This document shows positions 37,109-37,130 of a stretch of DNA of 37,130 nucleotides, piece after piece. The notes under the pieces are model-generated. The model was given only the letters and a program-made list of their open reading frames with translations. It searched no databases and was not told where the DNA came from. The stretch covers positions 1 through 37,130 of the forward strand of contig JAJZAQ010000026.1 of the NCBI GenBank assembly GCA_021799355.1, written 5' to 3'. The position numbers and the translations under genes were made by a program. Every line of letters begins with the position of its first letter. The first letter of the stretch is position 1. This DNA comes from Pseudomonadota bacterium (GTDB taxonomy: Bacteria; Pseudomonadota; Gammaproteobacteria; Burkholderiales; Burkholderiaceae_C).

Positions 37109-37130
37109 AGATCGGAAGCGCACCCGTCAG
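37109..37130. other. Illumina-adapter-like sequence at the contig end
   Basis: AGATCGGAAGCGCACCCGTCAG differs at 3 of 22 positions from the start of the common Illumina TruSeq adapter (AGATCGGAAGAGCACACGTCTG, from memory). It ends exactly at the window end. On the mod strand it would translate as LTGALPIY, a string typical of adapter read-through. It is probably not genomic. Confidence 0.75.

Overview
The window is one stretch of GC-rich chromosome from a betaproteobacterium, most likely a member of the Burkholderiales or a close relative. This rests on the rluD-pgeF-phaC-phaA-phaB-phaR gene order, the divergent rluD/bamD pair, DUF4124 and DUF2844 proteins and the type of the housekeeping genes; I cannot name a genus. 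Both ends look like assembly ends: the left edge cuts through prfC, and the last 22 bases on the right resemble a sequencing adapter.

Left part (1-8.3 kb): partial prfC (release factor 3) diverges from dnaQ (proofreading subunit of DNA polymerase III), followed by a tRNA-Val(CAC) and its terminator. Then come xthA (exonuclease III), two small exported or lipid-anchored-type proteins of unknown function (DUF4124-like and DUF2844-like), an acetate/succinate-type channel (satP-like) divergent from a TauE/SafE permease, an exported thioredoxin-fold-like protein behind a striking repeat cluster, and rimO.

Polyhydroxyalkanoate block (8.3-13.8 kb, all minus strand): pgeF, then phaC, phaA, phaB and phaR, a complete route from acetyl-CoA to polyhydroxybutyrate plus its repressor. 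A good sigma-70 promoter candidate lies in front of phaC. rluD sits upstream, back to back with bamD.

Housekeeping block (14.8-32.7 kb): bamD, a DinG/YoaA helicase, a PP2C phosphatase, tRNA-Ser(CGA) beside serS, ispH with fkpB, radC divergent from fkpB, an Smr protein, a group II truncated haemoglobin, a large FtsX-type permease, a DUF192 protein, ispF and ispD (non-mevalonate isoprenoid pathway, sharing the pathway with ispH), mfd and serB.

Right end (32.7-37.1 kb): a 37-nt piece matching the 3' half of a tRNA (tRNA-Pro-like) lies just after serB and probably marks the edge of an integrated element. Next to it is a tightly packed minus-strand operon: a beta-class DNA methyltransferase (mod, cut by the contig end), a zeta-toxin-like P-loop kinase, a 68-residue candidate antitoxin and a helicase-nuclease restriction subunit (res). 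The start and stop codons of these genes overlap or nearly touch. This is a type III-like restriction-modification system with a toxin-antitoxin-like pair built into the middle of the operon, and it is the most interesting part of the window. I saw no CRISPR array, insertion sequence, rRNA or replication origin.
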